From Ophiosphaerella korrae (lineage: Eukaryota > Ascomycota > Dothideomycetes > Pleosporales > Phaeosphaeriaceae), in NCBI GenBank assembly GCA_028456385.1, contig JALNQF010000086.1:1-64000 (forward strand): a stretch of 64,000 bases of DNA, read 5' to 3'. A program made the translations under genes and the position numbers. The notes below the pieces were generated by a model. It did no database searches. It had not been told where the DNA came from and saw nothing but the letters and a program-made list of their open reading frames with translations. Each line of letters opens with the position of its first letter. The stretch's first letter is position 1. Positions 33,919 to 44,247 of the stretch are shown piece by piece.

Positions 33919-35347
33919 TCATGCAACCACATTGTTTGCTTCTTTTTCGCGTTGCTGCTCCTCCTTCGCACTCAGATGACCCTGGCGTTTATAAATACTC
34001 TCTAACACAGTTTTCAACTCCTGCAAGAATCGATCGACCTCTTTCTCTGTGCCTACAGTTATCCTCAAACACCCCAGGCAGCCATACTCCTTTCCTCTAA
34101 ATCGAACAACAACGCCCTTTTCTTCTGCAAGACCCTCATAAACTGCCAAAGCCACCTCGCTTGATGGCTTCCCACCTTGGTCTGCCGGCGCATCGAGCAT
34201 CTGATAAAGCAGGAAGTTTGACGTCGTGCCTCCGTGCAGCCTGCCTACTCCAGGTATCTTCGGCAAATCCTGCAATAGCCGTTGTCGTTGCTTGACTATT
34301 AAATCAACATTCTTTTTCATTACACCTAGATGTTTTGAACTCAGGGCCGCGCGAGCCAATTGACTTGTCGGGTTGGGAATGTTGTATGGTGCTTTCATGC
34401 TGTTTAGAATCTTTGCAACCGCCGGGTCAGCGAATGCAGCACCCAGCCGTATACCCGCGAGGCCAAATGCTTTCGATAGCGTCTGCATGACCACAAGGTT
34501 TGGCCATTCTGTCACCCATTCTGCGAGACTCGCATCCTTGGGTGCAAAGTCAATGTATGCTTCGTCCAGTACTACCAGGCCGTTCCATGTCTCGTGCTCC
34601 AGTATCCGCCGCACGTCCTCCTTCTTCAGTAGTGTGCCTGTTGGATTACCCGGTGAGCATAGGTAGGCAAGTTTTATGCCCTGTTCGTTGGACAAGGTAT
34701 CGAGTATCGCTGGGACGTCGAGGTTGAAGCTCGGGAGTTGGAGAGGGACTTTCACGAGTGATACGTCGTTGACTTGTGCGGAAACGCTGTACATGCCATA
34801 TGTAGGCGGGCATACAAGGATCTTCTCGCGGCCTGGAACACAGAAGGCGCGGATGAGAGCGTCGATGGCTTCATCGGAACCGACGCCGACGAAGAGGTTA
34901 TCTGGGCTGAGGGTTTTGTGGGTATGCGCGTGGGTGTTACGGAGAGTACAGAGTTGCTGTTTGAGGTCTATTTGGTGGCTGGGTGATTGATGTTAGGATA
35001 TGCATATAGGAAGTGCTTGGTGGAGCGCAATCATACGGATCTGGGTATCGGTTCAATCCAAGCAAGTCTACATCAACGGACGATGTTGAGTCTGATATGC
35101 TGTTGGAATTTGTGCCAGGCAGCTTGCCGTCGCCACTGAGGGCTAGGCCAGGGCCGTATGCATTTTCATTCGCATCAAGCAGGACATTCGTGCCATCGTC
35201 CTTGTAGTCACTTCCCAGTATTAGCTTATGGCCTTCAACGAGAACTATGCGCTTCACCTACTCGCGCGCGCAGCGGTATGGCTCCAATGCTAAAATGTTA
35301 GGGCGCGCACACTTCTGCAGATCGAATGGCGACGTCCTTGAAGCCAT
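33919..35347 (-). CDS. HIS5: Histidinol-phosphate aminotransferase
   Basis: Three exons (35347-35262, 35210-35037, 34978-33919) give 439 residues. The N-terminus SPFDLQKCARPNILALEPYR runs into DGTNVLLDANENAYGP, the substrate-contacting block of HisC enzymes. LCSPGNPTG, VLDEAYIDFA and the PLP lysine in TLSKAFGLAGIRLG are class II aminotransferase hallmarks. It converts imidazole-acetol phosphate and glutamate to histidinol phosphate and 2-oxoglutarate in histidine synthesis. The first intron (35211-35261) removes an apparent stop after CARE and restores RDDYKDDG; the second (34979-35036) joins RYPDP to HQIDLKQQL. The C-terminus carries a charged extension (AKEEQQREKEANN). Confidence 0.95.
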
Positions 35348-35920
35348 TGTGAGATTATTTTGGTTCTGATTGGCGTGGTGAGTCAAAGTCGCGAACTGAT
35401 GAAAGTGTTGGTGGGGCAGTCGCGCAGGACGCCAGCGACATCGGTCGAGTCATCGTGCGTCAAAGAACCAGCCAATCTACGCAGAAATGATTGTACGACA
35501 CCTTAATGGCTAGCTAACAACGAGCTTCCTTATGTGTGTGAAATTTACAGTCCTGTGAGCTTATAGAGTGGAAAAATACAAGGAATCAGAGAGCCTTGCT
35601 AGAGATCTAGAACCTCCACTTAGTCTTGAATGTAAACGCGTGAAATAAACAAACTCCACAAACAAAGAGATGCTGGTCTGCGGAGGCCAAATGAGCATAT
35701 CGGCGCTTTTTTGGTTAGATCTGGTGGTGATTCACATGTCATAGGCCCCACCTGGGTGCAGAATTCGTATCTCTGTGCCGCATCACAAACAGAACTTGGC
35801 CAAAGACTGGCAAAAAGGTGTATCTGGTTGGCTGAGACTAAACAGACGTACAATGTGATTTCGAATTGACAATATAGTTATTTAACTGCTAATTCATTCT
35901 ATCCAAAAAGTCAACTCTCA
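35348..35920. other. Spacer, no gene seen
   Basis: Promoter side of HIS5 and 5' flank of the tRNA. A 77-codon minus frame at 35620-35853 has no recognisable content. Confidence 0.5.
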
Positions 35921-36051
35921 TCCGATATGGTCTAGTGGCTAGGATTTGTCGCTCTCATAGCAGTGCCGACAAGGCCCGGGTTCAAGTACGTTCAACTACC
36001 TCTGATATCAAATTTCTCATACTAATGTTTCCTTAGTTCCCGGTGTCGGAA
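35921..36051 (+). tRNA. tRNA-Glu(CTC) with two apparent introns
   Basis: The 5' acceptor strand TCCGATA pairs with TGTCGGA at 36044-36050 (one T-G pair); discriminator A at 36051. The D arm follows (GTCTAGTGGCTAGGAT). The anticodon stem TGTCG (35947-35951)/CGACA (35967-35971) encloses loop CTCTCA...C with anticodon CTC at 35954-35956 and an 8-nt insert TAGCAGTG (35958-35965) at the normal 37/38 intron position. The T stem CCGGG (35976-35980) pairs with CCCGG (36039-36043), but its loop is interrupted: TTCAA, then 51 nt (35986-36036) beginning GTACGT, holding TACTAAT and ending TTAG, then TT. Removing the 51 nt leaves a standard seven-base TTCAATT loop. TTTT at 36060-36063 and T6 at 36065-36070 suit a Pol III terminator. 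It may be a live gene or a recently interrupted one. Confidence 0.8.
35986..36036 (+). other. Spliceosomal-type insert in tRNA T-loop
   Basis: 51 nt with a GTACGT 5' end, a TACTAAT branch-like site 17 nt from the end and a TTAG 3' end: the features of the GT-AG introns of this genome, yet placed inside a tRNA T-loop. The start repeats GTTCAA of the loop, so a duplication-related origin is also possible. Confidence 0.6.
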
Positions 36052-36399
36052 TCAGTCTCTTTTCTTTTTTGGTGTTGTGCTGTCTATGAGGGAGGTAGTG
36101 GTGGTGGTGGTAGATGGGAGGGCCGGAGTGATTTTTGTTTTTGGTCGACAAGGACTCTGTGCTTGGATTCTTGGATATTTAAGGCTGACGTCGCACATTA
36201 TACTTTATTTAACAGTTTTCTAGTGTTTCTTCATTTGTTCAAAGTGGGTTCAAAAATAAAGTAGTTATCACGTAACATACTACAAGGATGAAAAATACTC
36301 GCATCAAGATCGCGTTAACCTTCTCGCACATCACTTTGGAGAGAAACAGAATATGTGGCTCTCTTTACTATTTAGTTCATCAAAATAGTCACACATATC
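36052..36399. other. Spacer with G-rich simple repeat
   Basis: Holds the T-rich terminator of the tRNA, a GGTGGTGGTGG patch near 36095-36110, and the 3' flank of the membrane protein. No gene is seen. Confidence 0.5.
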
Positions 36400-38531
36400 C
36401 TATATGTACAATCGTTGTCGGCTCAGCTTCGCCACTTGCTCATTGTCCGCTATAGCAAACGCAATAGCACCCACAGGCGCGCTCGGACAAACATCGCCAA
36501 TCCTTATGGGCACATCATGTAGCAGCGCAGTCCGCTCGAGGCCATCCAGTGTTGTTCCCCCCGTTGGCGTCGGGAAATACGGATTCAATAACGTGAGCGA
36601 CGACGCGTATCCAAGAATGTCCGGCACAAGCGTGATGTATTTGAGAACCAGACCAATGTATCCAGCGATGAGTAAGACCACCGAGGAAACTAAGAGCGCC
36701 GCAAACCAATTCCAACTGATTCTGTAAACTGCATTTGTTCGCTGAATGACATCAGCTTGTGTAGCATTGAAAGTAATGTTTGAGTTGAAAATGTTGTCCA
36801 TCACGCCTGTTTGCACGAGATTCTGCGGAAGATTTCCACCCAATGCTGTGGTTGCGTATGTCGATTGATAGAACGTGTTCCATATAATGCTGAAGCGCCG
36901 TGCGAAGTCTTCTGGCGAGAGATTGTATAGTTTCACGTTCGTGTCTGCTGTGCTCATGAAATTCTTCGGATTTGCGATCCACTTCTCGGGCATCGTGGAG
37001 GCTCGTGCGTTGTTGTTGATGGTGTCGACTGAAGGTAGGTTGCTCATCATGGATCTGAGATAGATTGCACGATTTGGGATATCATCTTGCTCTGTGTACC
37101 CGTCTCCAAAGAGATCGAGTTTGCGTACCGCATCCGCCCCACATGACGTTCCATTGCAGCCTACTTTTGCCTCAAGATAGTGCTGATTTAACAAACAAAA
37201 AGCTACCGAGTATTTCATCCCAGTATTTCCTGCTATATCCACAAAGGACGACGAAATGATAGGGACTGGCCAATTTGTGAAGAGTGAACCATTCAAAGTC
37301 CGGGATCTATCGATCTGTAGGCCCCATGTCGAAGTAAGATTGAGCCAAAGGGAATCATTACGATTTCCTTCCTTGAATTGGTTGCTCGAACAGGTGATGT
37401 CAAACTGGCGAGCCCTGATGTTGAAACGGCTAACGCCTTGGGAAGGCATGCCAACTATTGGTATGCCAATGAGAGAGCCATATATCAGACTTGTACTATT
37501 CTGGGCCCTGACTGGCTTCCACTCGTCAGATGTAGTATTCTCAAGCTCGCTATATAGTGGCAATTTGACATTGCCCCATAAATCCATCGATGTGTCCTGG
37601 TATTTGGAACTGCTCAGCAAAGCAGAAAGGAAGATGGACGTGAAAGATGAACGTCCAGTGCTTATGGAACTGCTACCTACTAAAAAGGTGCCTCGAGGTG
37701 ACAGAGGGTCGAGATAGCGTACACTAGTAGTCGATGAAATATTTCTATCCTCCTGAGAGAAGAGCCGAAGAGCCGATTGACCGCCAACTGGCGACAAAAG
37801 CCATACTAGAATCGAAAAGACTCCAACTATGGACCAACAGCGTAGAGATATTTGCCGTTCGAGTGCCGAAAAAACAGATTGGCAGCCTATCAGTTGTTCA
37901 AGACGCCCAAGGGTAGTGCCTCTTTCAGCTAGGTATACACCTAGATGACGAAAAAACCTTCCCATTAGAGCCGCAAAGATGAGCGGGAAGATTGTAGGTG
38001 ACAGTAACAGTGTTTGTCCGACCTTTTTGCCATATTCGGAAATTTCTTGCCCATCTAGTCTTGCCGCTATTAAGGCAAGGGCTATTTGAAGTTAGAAATA
38101 TATAGAATTGGTGATTTCCTTGGATAGACATGTATGAGAAATGTGCAAAATGGAAATCCGTATCCCTTGGAAGTGTGCCGTATTTAGGAAACCAGGGTGC
38201 GCACGATAGACTCACCTATGAACATAATTGGTGTGGATGCCAATATTGTATCAAAAATCATGAGTCCTCCCCTCACAGGCGTGAGTGTCGCTACCTGCTG
38301 CGACTTGTTAGGCCATTTATCACTAAAGCCTCGGACTAGGTCCGATTTCGAGCCTGAAGAAGGCTTGGAATCCTCGGTGTGTCTTGAATCGTTGTCTGAG
38401 GCATGGCCTGGTGGATGACCTGGTGGTGGCGTGTATCGGCCGGGATCGTATCGAGTCTCAACTTCGATAATGTCTGTGTATGCTGGCTGTTTTGCTTGAC
38501 AATTAGGATTTACAACCGGGCTGTACACCAT
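36400..38531 (-). CDS. Unrecognised fungal membrane protein
   Basis: Two exons, 38531-38216 and 38081-36400, with a 134-nt intron, give 665 residues. A polar, Pro/Ser-rich N-terminus of about 85 residues is followed by a membrane segment at the exon junction (FDTILASTPIMFIALALIAA), another at LLLSPTIFPLIFAALMGRFF and a third at CWSIVGVFSILVWLLSPVGG. A long central region of about 340 residues carries many Asn-x-Ser/Thr sequons and scattered cysteines, so it is probably extracellular. The last segment is WFAALLVSSVVLLIAGYIGL, then a cytoplasmic tail. I recognise the general architecture from conserved hypothetical proteins of Pleosporales but no functional domain. Confidence 0.8.
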
Positions 38532-39560
38532 GGTGCCGTATAGGCCCTAAGCAAATTAAAAACGATATGTTGAATGCGTAAAGCTACGAGGAATTGAGAT
38601 GAGGCGAACACGGAACATAAGTAAGGAATTTGTGACATGCTCGAAGCGCTGAGGACAAGGCTAACATGTCTCCGTTGCACGTTAGCGGCGCAGCAAGCAG
38701 GGGGTAAGCAACAACCTGGTTAGGAGCCAGGACCAGGCGGAAGGCAGCGAACATACCCCAGAAACTGCAAAATTCATGCATATTACATAGGATGTACGTC
38801 GCACTTGATAATGTATCAAAGCGAAAGGCTATGGATGTCTAGGCTAAGAATAGCTTGATCAATGGAAGCATGTTTGAGAGTTGTCATGCAGACTGGTGGC
38901 TGGGCTACGAGGGCGGATTTGGTCTAAGCTAATCGGCGACTTTTGATGCAGCTTTTATCTGTGCACACGGCTCACAAATGAGATCAGGAAGCCACTTGTA
39001 GTTACCTGGAATGGGCTGCAGGCCGCAAGCAGTTGGCTGAGGCCTCTTACCTAGCGTCAATGCCCTTCAACACTCTTGCCTTCAATGACGATGCTCTGAT
39101 GGTTTTAATTATTTCGATCGTTGCCACATGCACCTCAGGCTCTTGTACTTATATTGTGCGCAAGCTGATATTAATTTTTATTATTATTATCGCGGACAGT
39201 CAGATAATTAGTAGGGATTTTCTAATAGTAGTGGGTTGGATGCAGCCCAGCGCTTGCTAGCTTTTGGCTGTGGGGGCGGATTCCTATGGACTTGGTACTT
39301 CTTTGGTCAAACACTTCGCTACTTAGCGCTTACTGATGAGCTCCGCCTTCGGAGGATCGTCGCAAACTTGCAGAACACTCTTCGGTCTCTTACGCAGTAG
39401 ACTAGGTGTACCCAATATGATCTATATCTCGAGTCTGGTGGGCATGGTTGAGAGATAGTAGCAACAGTTGATAACCTCGAGGCGCGTGCATGCCCAATGC
39501 GCGAAGTTGAAGGCGACTACCTGGCATTGATGTAGCTGAGCGAGATACAATGACTGGACA
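38532..39560. other. Spacer, no gene seen
   Basis: Intergenic sequence left of the RIP-mutated transposon, with an AT-rich patch around 39160-39215. Short frames only. Confidence 0.45.
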
Positions 39561-40885
39561 TAAGTTTAGCACAGCGTGGCACGTGCGCGCCCAACACGAG
39601 ATTGACGCCTCATCGTTCGCAACCACCCACCACCTGAAATTATATAGAAACTCGGTTTTTATTGATGTATTTGAAGAAAACTGAATCAATATTTAGTCTG
39701 CCAGCCTCGCACGCGCCTACAAGCTTGAATCCTCCTCGGCATACTCAAGATAAGCTTGCGTATAAGCGTACCTGGTATGCGCCGCCAGCACTCCTTCAAC
39801 GCGCTGCAGAAGCCCTCCTACTCCTCTTCAGCTTGTAAGGAGTTATTATATTGTAGATATTGTATATACATCATCTTCTTAAGATGCCACTAGAGGTGCT
39901 TAATTAAGTTAAGGTTAGGTAAGTAAGGTAGCCAGGTTATAGGTGTAATGTAGTGTTAAGCTAACTATCTTATTATTACGCGCGAGGTGTATATGCGCGC
40001 ATTATCCTGCATAAAAAGCTAAGACTACTGCTAGTTAGGTAGTAGGCCTTTACAAAGAGCTTTAATGTAACTTTTGCTTAAGTAGCTACGTCGTCGTGTA
40101 TACTTATCTCTCTCTATAATAACGAGTAGACTGCGGCGTAGTCTACCCCGTTCATCTAGCTATATAGATCCCTATACTATCTAGGTAGGGCGCTAATAGA
40201 CGTCAACCTTAGTTATTATCTCTAGCTTCTATTTCTCCTACAAGAACTAAAAGCACTACTTACAGTTATAGCTAGAGCCCTTCTAAAGAGAGCACTTATC
40301 TAAGAATTTAAGTGTACACAAGTACTACTAAAAGTAGCGATACTATTAACAGAACTACTGGCGTTTCTAAGTATAGATAGGCGTAAGTTTTAGTCGCTTT
40401 TTGCATAGATTTTTAATAAGGCCAAGTCTTCTAATAAAGCGATATAATGTCTTGTAGCTAGGTGGCTTTAAAGGAGTCCTATCTGCTACTACAACTACAG
40501 CAGCTTTAGCAAGCTCTGAGTACTCAATCTTTAGCTAGGCACAAGCCTTACGATAGATGAGCTTCTTCTAGCGTAGTGATAGTATAGGTAGACGGCTACT
40601 ACGAGGTTTATCTTTGACGTTGCCTATTTCGCGGTATTTTTTCATAATCTAGCTAATAGCTAATAGTGTACGGTCAAACTAGCGTGCAACTTCAGAGTGC
40701 CCTGCACCAGCTAACACCATCCTAATAATCCTATTGCGCTCTTCCAGACTCAAATTTGGCTTTCTGCGAGCATTTCCATCTATCTCTCGTCCAAATCGGC
40801 GCGGTGTAGCCATAGTTGTGGTGGGTTGAAGTGGTGGCGCAGTTTGGAGGTGCACGGTGAGTTAAGCTTGGCGTGCTAAACTTTA
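39561..40885 (-). mobile_element. RIP-inactivated Tc1/mariner transposon
   Basis: The ends carry a short inverted repeat: AGTTTAGCAC at 39563 and its complement GTGCTAAACT ending near 40882, each next to TA, as expected for Tc1/mariner targets. Inside, a complete transposase frame can be followed on the minus strand with many TAG codons. The element is about 1.3 kb, full length for the family. It belongs to another group than the Molly-like element at 15 kb because its ends differ. Confidence 0.82.
39718..40813 (-). pseudogene. RIP-mutated Tc1/mariner transposase
   Basis: From the ATG at 40813 (MATPRRFGREIDGNARRKP) the frame shows an HTH region (LEERNRIIRMVLAGAGHSEVAR), a linker with KDKPRSSRLP, and near the end FMQDNARIYTSR, the second catalytic Asp block of Tc1 transposases (xQDNAPxH), followed by WLPYLT. 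More than twenty in-frame stops interrupt it, almost all TAG where CAG or TGG would fit, which is the signature of C-to-T change on both strands by RIP. The final codons AEEDSSL end at 39718. Inactive. Confidence 0.88.
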
Positions 40886-41198
40886 GTCCTAGTGCAGTAT
40901 TACAGTCACGAAAAACTAGTCAGAGAAATGGCAGTGCATAGGTTTGCATGAGTTTTTGTTCATTTGATGTCGGATGGTTTGTGTTGAATTTCAACAAGAT
41001 ATTGTTTCTCATGGCCTTGCTGCCTGTTTCAAGCTCTATGAAGTACAAAGCTCACTTTCTCACTATTTCTAAGGTTGCAGATAGCCTTCACCTCAACCCC
41101 TAATTATTGATTTTTGACTCATCTAGTCAATTGACTTTGTCAATGCCGTTGAGTCTCCTACCAGTTCTCAAGACATGCGACACAAAGAGTGCATTTGA
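40886..41198. other. Spacer, no gene seen
   Basis: Short interval between the transposon and the M20 peptidase; 3' flank of the latter. Confidence 0.5.
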
Positions 41199-43024
41199 TC
41201 ACAATTCTGCCTCATCCATATTCCTGATCCAGCTCCACATCCACTTTGTCGTATCAATATGTGCCTGCACTCCCATCTTTTCATCAACCGTGTGTATCTT
41301 CCCAAATCCCTTTTGCTCTTTATCCCAGCCAGGAGCATAACGGAAAATATGCTCACTCAAATTCCAATAGTATCTCGTGTCGGTATTTCCCGTCATGATG
41401 CCGGGGCTAACAAACAAATCCTCACCGTACAATGCGCGCGTTGTGCCTGACAGGATTTTGAAAGGCGTTGAGCGAGTGGTGTTAGAAGATAGATGGAGAG
41501 TCGTAGGTGTCACAGGTGCAGGCTCGAGAATTGTTTCGCGGTATGAAAGGGTTATACTTGATGGAGTCTCTGTACCGTTGAATGCGTGAAGGGTCAGATT
41601 ATATTTTTGCGCCATTTGAGAAGCTAGGGATGTGATGTGTGACTTGACGATGGATGAACTAGATCCGACGTTGGTGCGGTGATTGACAAGGAATTGTGTG
41701 CGCTCAGGTAGAGCGTTGTTCTTCGCGCCGCCATGGATAATATCGACCGCTACCGAGGTGGTGAACAAATATTTGATAGCCAGTTCGGCTTTTGCTGCTT
41801 CAAGAGCTAGGTGGTCTTTCTTGTTTTTCTTCGAACATGTCATGCTATCAGTAGTCCTTTTCCCCAGTAGCTTGCCTAGCTTGGGAGGGAAATGCAGCGC
41901 ATGCTCAGCTCCACATTCAAGAAGCCCTAGATATGGATTATCATCGGAGAGGTGCGGTTCGTATGGATTTGCTTCGATCAGAGTTATGAGCTCACTAGCA
42001 ACACCGATACTATTATGTTTTGGTGGGATGCTCGAGTGTCCGCCTGGCATTCTGACCACAACGTCAACATCGATGTAACCTCTAGATAAATGCCCTGAAT
42101 TAGCGCATATTCCAAATACAACTAGCGTATAAGAGCATCATACTTCTCGGCAACACCAGGAAGCGCAAAGTTAGAGCCCCAAGACTCGACATTAACCGCA
42201 CCTTCATCGAGAATGGCCGCGATCGAGTTTTGGCCATATTTTAAAAGTAGATAGTCAGAGAGATGCTTTGCGCCATGAATGCCCGATATCTCCTCGTCGA
42301 AACCAAATGACAGTATCAGAGTCCGGCGTGGCCTGAAGTCTGCGGAGATCAAAGCCTCTACAGCAGACAGTAAACCTATGAGTTGATTCTTACAATCGTT
42401 TGCACCCCGGCCCCAAATAAAAGTCCCGTCAAAATGACCTGAAAATGGAGGATGCGTCCATTGTTTGACTGTACTATCAGGCACTGGCACAACGTCCTGG
42501 TGCGCCATAAGCAAATTTGGGTTTAAACTCTCGTCCTCACCAGTCCACGTATATAACAAACCATGTGTGTTAACCTTTTCCAAGTTCAACATTGCATGAA
42601 CTAATGGAAAGGATTCCGCAAGGTACTCGGCAAATTTGGAAAAGATTTCCCAGCGCGGATCCTCACCAACTTCACCCATGTCGTCATAGCTTTGAGTTGG
42701 AATCTTCACGGCGCCAGACAGCCGCTGGACAGCGAGACTCTTGAAAGCATTAGAACTCAGGTAGTTTTCCATCTCGTCTAGCTCTTCTGAACTCCTGGAA
42801 GGGAACAGGGGAAGCACTTGGGGGCATCTTGAGTCTGATGATGATGATGATGATGCGTGACTGGTAGAGTGCCATTGGGGCGTGGAAAAGGCTGTGATGT
42901 AATGGCGAAGTAAGAGCCAGAGAGCAAGTAAGGCGAGACCGAGCCGAATGAACGACGAATGCTGAACTTTCCTAGGAAGCCTGTCAGGCCCTACTGGTGT
43001 TTGTATTCCCCAATTCTTGGTCAT
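41199..43024 (-). CDS. Carboxypeptidase S-like M20 metallopeptidase
   Basis: Two exons, 43024-42144 and 42081-41199, joined by a 62-nt intron that links GVAEK to GYIDVDVVVRMPGGHSS, give 587 residues. A short cytosolic N-terminus precedes one membrane anchor (LGLALLALWLLLRHYITAF), as in yeast Cps1. The di-zinc ligands can be seen: His and Asp in LLMAHQDVVPVP, Asp in WGRGANDCKNQL, the Glu pair in FGFDEEISG, Asp in AILDEGAV and the late His (in SEHIFRYAP). The lid domain has MPGGHSSIPP. It would release C-terminal residues from peptides, probably in the vacuole lumen or at the cell surface. A run of nine or so serines near residue 60 is encoded by a GAT/ATC-type simple repeat. Confidence 0.93.
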
Positions 43025-44247
43025 CTTGGGGGTGCTGAGGTGAATGGGTGAACACGGCGAGCAGACGACGCGGGGGATAGCCTGATATCGTCAGTCAGCG
43101 CTAGGCCAAAAAAAGAAGGCGCGACGCGTTGACATCAACGCGTCAACAATGGCTAGTCATGAATACAGTTCTTCAAAGGATGACAAGCAATGGTGGTTTA
43201 GTTTAGGTAGAATTATAATTAAATTGATGCGCTATAGAACATCCGCTCAAGTACGATTTTCTCGGTAAACTACCAGTTCGTTCCAAAGTTGTCAAGTGCG
43301 AGAGATGTGTGCGTCATCCACCAAATGGACTCTACTCTCCAAATTGGTAAATTAAAATCATTGAAGGACGTTTTGTCACTGACTCAGGGTCTTTTACTTC
43401 TTTTAGCATCCTAACTTCAAGACTACCAAGCTACATATACCTTCGTTAATACTTTCTAGCAAGTTCTCATCGCTAGGTTTCATCCGTAGCCACTTCTAGG
43501 ACGGCTATGGGTAGGTGTACCACATGGCCAGGTGGGAAATATTCGAGCCTGGCTGTAACTGCACACGCTGGTCATGAAGCTCTTCGGTATTGTAGCGCTC
43601 GAAGTGTTCATGGATCCATCTGCAATTATCGAATATAGAAAGGATGGCAGGCAGTTTGATCCTGGAACCAGGTTGGCACTCGAGAGGAATTTCAATGGGC
43701 CCTACATTGTTCTGGAGATATTCTTGAGGAAGCCCTGCGTATGCCAGGCGGGTACAGTGCCATGAACGGCGCGTTATAGGCATGACCAATGATTGGACAA
43801 TGAAGATGTGGAAGCTTGGTTGGGTTGAGTATAGCGAAAAGTAGAGTAATGATGATGGCTAGCATTAGGTTGACAACAATAAAACGTATCAATGTTGCCC
43901 ACGCGCTGAAAGCGCAATATAGCATAGAGAAAAGGTACTAACAACTACAAAAAGTGCTCCAGCATTGACTCTGAAAAGCAGAGGCACTCATGAAGAGGAC
44001 AGCACTGTGAAATCATAGCGGCGATTGCATCCCTTGCAAAGTTTGTCAGCAAGAGTTCAACCTCTCTTGGCGATAGCTTTGAAATTGATAATTATTTGAT
44101 ATGAATAGCTACTAAATCGTCCAGGCTTATGGTGCGTAGATTGGTCCAAACAAAGCCTTAGTAGCATATCCATACAATAGTGCCGTCGCAGACTTGACTA
44201 AATATTGAAAAGTGGTATCATAGCAACAGAACTGCAGTAAATGAAAA
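43025..44247. other. Spacer with possible small relic
   Basis: Promoter of the M20 gene and 3' flank of the 7TM-RGS gene. At 43480-43925 (-) two overlapping frames look protein-like: one starts with a membrane segment (LIRFIVVNLMLAIIITLLFAI), the other ends LAMWYTYP. They cannot be joined confidently and no family is recognised. Confidence 0.3.

Noticed and set aside
35255..35275. Apparent stop after the HIS5 N-terminus
   Set aside because: A 51-nt intron at 35211-35261 removes it and restores the conserved RDDYKDDG.
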